Part shown: positions 14,190 through 14,941 of the stretch, piece after piece
Layout of the letters: each line of letters opens with the position of its first letter
How positions within the stretch are numbered: position 1 is the stretch's first letter
Assembly (NCBI GenBank): GCA_035649575.1
Contig: DASRJH010000162.1
Location: forward strand, 1-14,941
Source: DASVAL01 sp035649575
GTDB taxonomy: Bacteria; Planctomycetota; UBA1135; UBA2386
DNA length: 14,941 nucleotides
Direction of reading: 5' to 3'
Notes under the pieces: generated by a model
Database searches by the model: none
Told to the model about the DNA's origin: nothing
What the model saw: only the letters and a program-made list of their open reading frames with translations
Translations under genes and position numbers: made by a program

Positions 14190-14941
14190 ACTTCGCCTCG
14201 GCGTCCCAGCGGAGATCGGCCGAGTTCGTCGAGTACCAGCCGCGCAGGAAGGCAGCGATCTCGCGCGAGCAGTGCTCCCCCACGAGCGTCCCGTCGGCCC
14301 GCTCGAGGTTCATGCCGAGTTGCCGCATCAGGATCCACAGCGTGTTGTCGCAGACGCGGTAGTCGTCCCAGCCCAGCGGTCGTTCGTCCCCGAGCAGCTC
14401 GAGCAGGCGTGCGAGCGGCATCGGCGCGTGCACGTAGAACAGCGCCTGGAGCACTCGAGCGAGCAGCCACCTGTCGCGCGACTCGAGCGCCTTCGCCATC
14501 GCGTCGGCGACGTCTGGCCTTGTCGTGCCGTCCGTCATGACGAGCAGGCTCTTGATGCCGTCCACGGCCTCCGCCCGCACGCCGACAGGGTGCTGTTCGC
14601 CGGCAAGGCCGAGCAGCACGGGCATGCAGCGCGGCTCCCTGTGCATGCCGATCGAGTTCGCGAGATGCCGGTGCGCCCAGGCCGGCGTCGAAGGCTCCGC
14701 GAGGCGTTCGACGAGCCACGGCGTGCTGTCGGCGAGCCGCAACCTCGCGAGCACGACGGCGGCGCGCTGGGCCGCGGTCGACTTGTGCAGCAGCGCGTCG
14801 CGCAGGCTCGCCGCGGCCGCGGCGCCGACCTCCGTGAGCTCCTCCATCGCCTTGTTCTGGCGGTCGACCCAGTCGCGGACGGCCCCCTCCGCGGCATCGT
14901 CGCTTCCGAGCCATCGCTGCAGCCGCTCGCCGACCGAAGAT
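14167..14941 (-). CDS. HEAT-repeat-like protein, partial (5' end beyond the window)
   Basis: The frame stays open to the right edge, with coding-like sequence (SVGERLQRWLGSDDAAEG) before the first internal ATG at 14847. The real start is therefore probably outside the window, and 257 C-terminal residues are seen. The visible part is alpha-helical with paired helices such as AAASLRDALL / QRAAVVLARLRLADSTPWLVERL, PRCMPVLLGLAGEQHPVGVRAEAVDGIKSLLV and RPDVADAMAKALESRDRWLLARVLQALFYV. This is the rhythm of HEAT/armadillo-type repeats. After about residue 190 the pattern ends and a unique tail follows (DNTLWILMRQLGMNLE...FLRGWYSTNSADLRWD). No catalytic motif is seen. Function is unknown; it may be a scaffold. 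It converges on the Sel1 gene. Confidence 0.7.
   Translation of the reverse strand, partial: SSVGERLQRWLGSDDAAEGAVRDWVDRQNKAMEELTEVGAAAAASLRDALLHKSTAAQRAAVVLARLRLADSTPWLVERLAEPSTPAWAHRHLANSIGMHREPRCMPVLLGLAGEQHPVGVRAEAVDGIKSLLVMTDGTTRPDVADAMAKALESRDRWLLARVLQALFYVHAPMPLARLLELLGDERPLGWDDYRVCDNTLWILMRQLGMNLERADGTLVGEHCSREIAAFLRGWYSTNSADLRWDAEAKCYRASPR

Overview
This is a GC-rich, densely coded stretch of bacterial chromosome. The gene set suggests a Gram-negative member of the Planctomycetota, or possibly a relative such as Acidobacteriota. The hints are a secreted multi-module carboxypeptidase-regulatory-like protein, a secreted protein with two DUF1080 (3-keto-disaccharide hydrolase) domains, a DUF2911-like exported protein, a Uma2 nuclease and Sel1/HEAT repeat proteins. 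Taxonomy is an inference: there is no rRNA or other marker, although RuvB and Tgt are usable phylogenetic markers. I see no tRNA, rRNA, CRISPR array, transposase or phage gene.

Left part (37-7935): all genes are on the minus strand. In transcription order they are a group II truncated hemoglobin, a tandem DUF1080 exported protein, a DUF2911-like exported protein, a four-helix membrane protein that overlaps a CPBP-family intramembrane protease by 4 bases, a DinB-like protein, and a large secreted protein built of repeated Ig-like/carboxypeptidase-regulatory modules. A diverged repeat of about 90 bp occurs in the same orientation on each side of the membrane protein/CPBP pair (3301-3391 and 4939-5031). 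It has a conserved small hairpin and is the clearest structure not explained by genes.

Middle (7979-10089): on the plus strand, ruvB (Holliday-junction branch-migration motor) overlaps tgt (queuosine tRNA-guanine transglycosylase) by a GTGA, so the two are probably translationally coupled. ruvB is divergent from the hemoglobin gene, with only 43 bases between the start codons. tgt converges on a lipobox-bearing beta-barrel outer-membrane protein gene (10138-10812, minus).

Right part (10969-14941): a cardiolipin-synthase-type phospholipase D enzyme, a Uma2-family nuclease with more relaxed codon use, and a protein of eight Sel1-like repeats lie on the plus strand. The last converges on a HEAT-repeat-like protein (minus) that runs off the right edge. 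A hairpin sits exactly at that convergent junction.

Most of the window is housekeeping and envelope genes. I do not see a convincing new multi-gene system. The best candidates for a second look are the flanking repeat, the CPBP/membrane-protein pair and the lipoprotein-type barrel.
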